NCBI GenBank assembly: GCA_958414155.1
Contig: CATYWI010000117.1
Span: 1 to 5,371 of the forward strand
DNA length: 5,371 bases
Reading direction: 5' to 3'
Origin: an uncultured Anaerotruncus sp.
GTDB taxonomy: Bacteria; Bacillota_A; Clostridia; Oscillospirales; CAG-272
Shown: one piece after another, positions 4,915-5,371 of the stretch
How positions within the stretch are numbered: the first letter of the stretch is position 1
Layout of the letters: each line of letters starts with the position of its first letter
Notes under the pieces: generated by a model
Database searches by the model: none
What the model saw: only the letters and a program-made list of their open reading frames with translations
What the model was told of the DNA's origin: nothing
Translations under genes and position numbers: made by a program

Positions 4915-5371
4915 TCACTCCTCGTCGCAGTTCCCCCAGTTATGGTAAACGTTCATTACGTCGTCGTCGTCTTCAAGCTTTTCGATAAGCAGTCCCATAA
5001 ACTTGCGGTCGTCCTCGCCTTCAAGGTCCACGGTCGTATCGGCAACCTTTTCCTTGTCGGCGGACTCGACCTCATATCCCGCCGCCTTGAGAGCATCGGA
5101 AATATCGTAAACGTCATCCGGCTCGGTGTAGACGATATAAACGCCGTCATCAGCCTTGAAATCGGCGGCTCCCGCTTCAAGCGCGGTCTCCATCAGCTTG
5201 TCCTCGTCGATCTCGCCGTATTCGTCGGTAATGACGATAACGCCCTTTTCGTTGAACATGAAGCTGACGCATCCGCTCTGACCGAGATTACCGTGATATT
5301 TTGAAAAATACGCACGGATATTGCCGGCTGTACGGTTGCGGTTATCGGTAGTGGTCTCGACTATAACGGCA
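4915..5371 (-). CDS. yebC: YebC/PmpR-family protein, N-terminus missing
   Basis: The frame stays open to the window's right edge, giving 151 visible residues of a family usually near 240-250 long, so about the first 95 are outside. The visible part opens with AVIVETTTDNRNRTAGNIR, then KYHGNLGQSGCVSFMFN, MFNEKGVIVI and EAGAADFKADDGVYIVYTEP, and ends with DDDDVMNVYHNW. These are the middle and C-terminal domains of YebC/PmpR/TACO1 proteins. Family members were first described as DNA-binding regulators; later work on TACO1 and bacterial YebC-type proteins points to helping translation of proline-rich or other stalling sequences. Which role applies here cannot be told. The ATG at 5259 is internal and not a start, since the upstream reading frame encodes conserved family sequence. 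The flippase follows after 3 bases. Secure as a family call; the exact paralog is open. Confidence 0.92.
   Translation of the reverse strand, partial: AVIVETTTDNRNRTAGNIRAYFSKYHGNLGQSGCVSFMFNEKGVIVITDEYGEIDEDKLMETALEAGAADFKADDGVYIVYTEPDDVYDISDALKAAGYEVESADKEKVADTTVDLEGEDDRKFMGLLIEKLEDDDDVMNVYHNWGNCDEE
4918..4923 (-). promoter_or_regulatory. Ribosome binding site that decides the TTG start of the flippase
   Basis: GAGGAG on the minus strand encodes the last Glu-Glu of the YebC protein just before its TGA (4917-4915). It stands 6 bases before TTG at 4911-4909. The placement makes the flippase translation coupled to the upstream gene. Confidence 0.68.

Noticed and set aside
4959..4971. GTC triplet repeat, possible microsatellite
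   Set aside because: It encodes the Asp run DDDD near the C-terminus of the YebC protein, where acidic residues are usual in the family; too short to be a meaningful repeat.
5257..5259. ATG as the start of a short YebC-like protein
   Set aside because: The frame upstream encodes conserved YebC residues to the window edge, so this Met is internal.
1..5371. A new defence, mobile or biosynthetic system
   Set aside because: All long conserved frames belong to known housekeeping, transport or sporulation families; no repeat arrays, transposase, integrase or unknown gene cluster is present.

Overview
This window looks like chromosomal DNA from an endospore-forming Bacillota, most likely a class Clostridia member of moderate GC content (roughly mid-50s percent by eye). 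The strongest evidence is a complete gene for the forespore sigma factor SigG, with its diagnostic N-terminal YNKVEICGV motif. The ribosomal protein L19 gene and its Gram-positive style promoter, leader and terminator agree with this. I cannot name a genus.

Layout. Positions 1 to 2024 (+ strand) hold the end of an ABC importer operon: a substrate-binding protein cut by the window edge, a permease that starts on the stop codon of the first gene, and an ATPase that overlaps the permease by 11 bases. The order and family (SsuA/TauA/THI5-type binding protein, SsuC/TauC-type permease, SsuB/TauB-type ATPase) suggest uptake of a small organic molecule such as a sulfonate, a taurine-like compound or a thiamine precursor. 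The sequence does not settle the substrate.

Positions 2026 to 5371 are all read on the minus strand. In transcription order they are: a YebC/PmpR-family gene cut by the right edge; a 14-helix polysaccharide flippase (MOP/Wzx type) coupled to it and starting at TTG; then rplS (L19) with its own promoter, leader RNA and GNRA-capped terminator; then sigG, behind that terminator, with a candidate forespore-type promoter. sigG and the ABC ATPase gene converge with a single base between their stop codons.

The two intergenic gaps (2800-2958 and 3301-3468) are both under 300 bases and are well explained by control elements. I see no mobile element, CRISPR array, tRNA, rRNA or phage gene. I do not see a new defence or biosynthetic system. 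The most interesting content is regulatory: the L19 leader with mutually exclusive pairings, the sigG promoter with an apparently short spacer, and the tight convergent junction.
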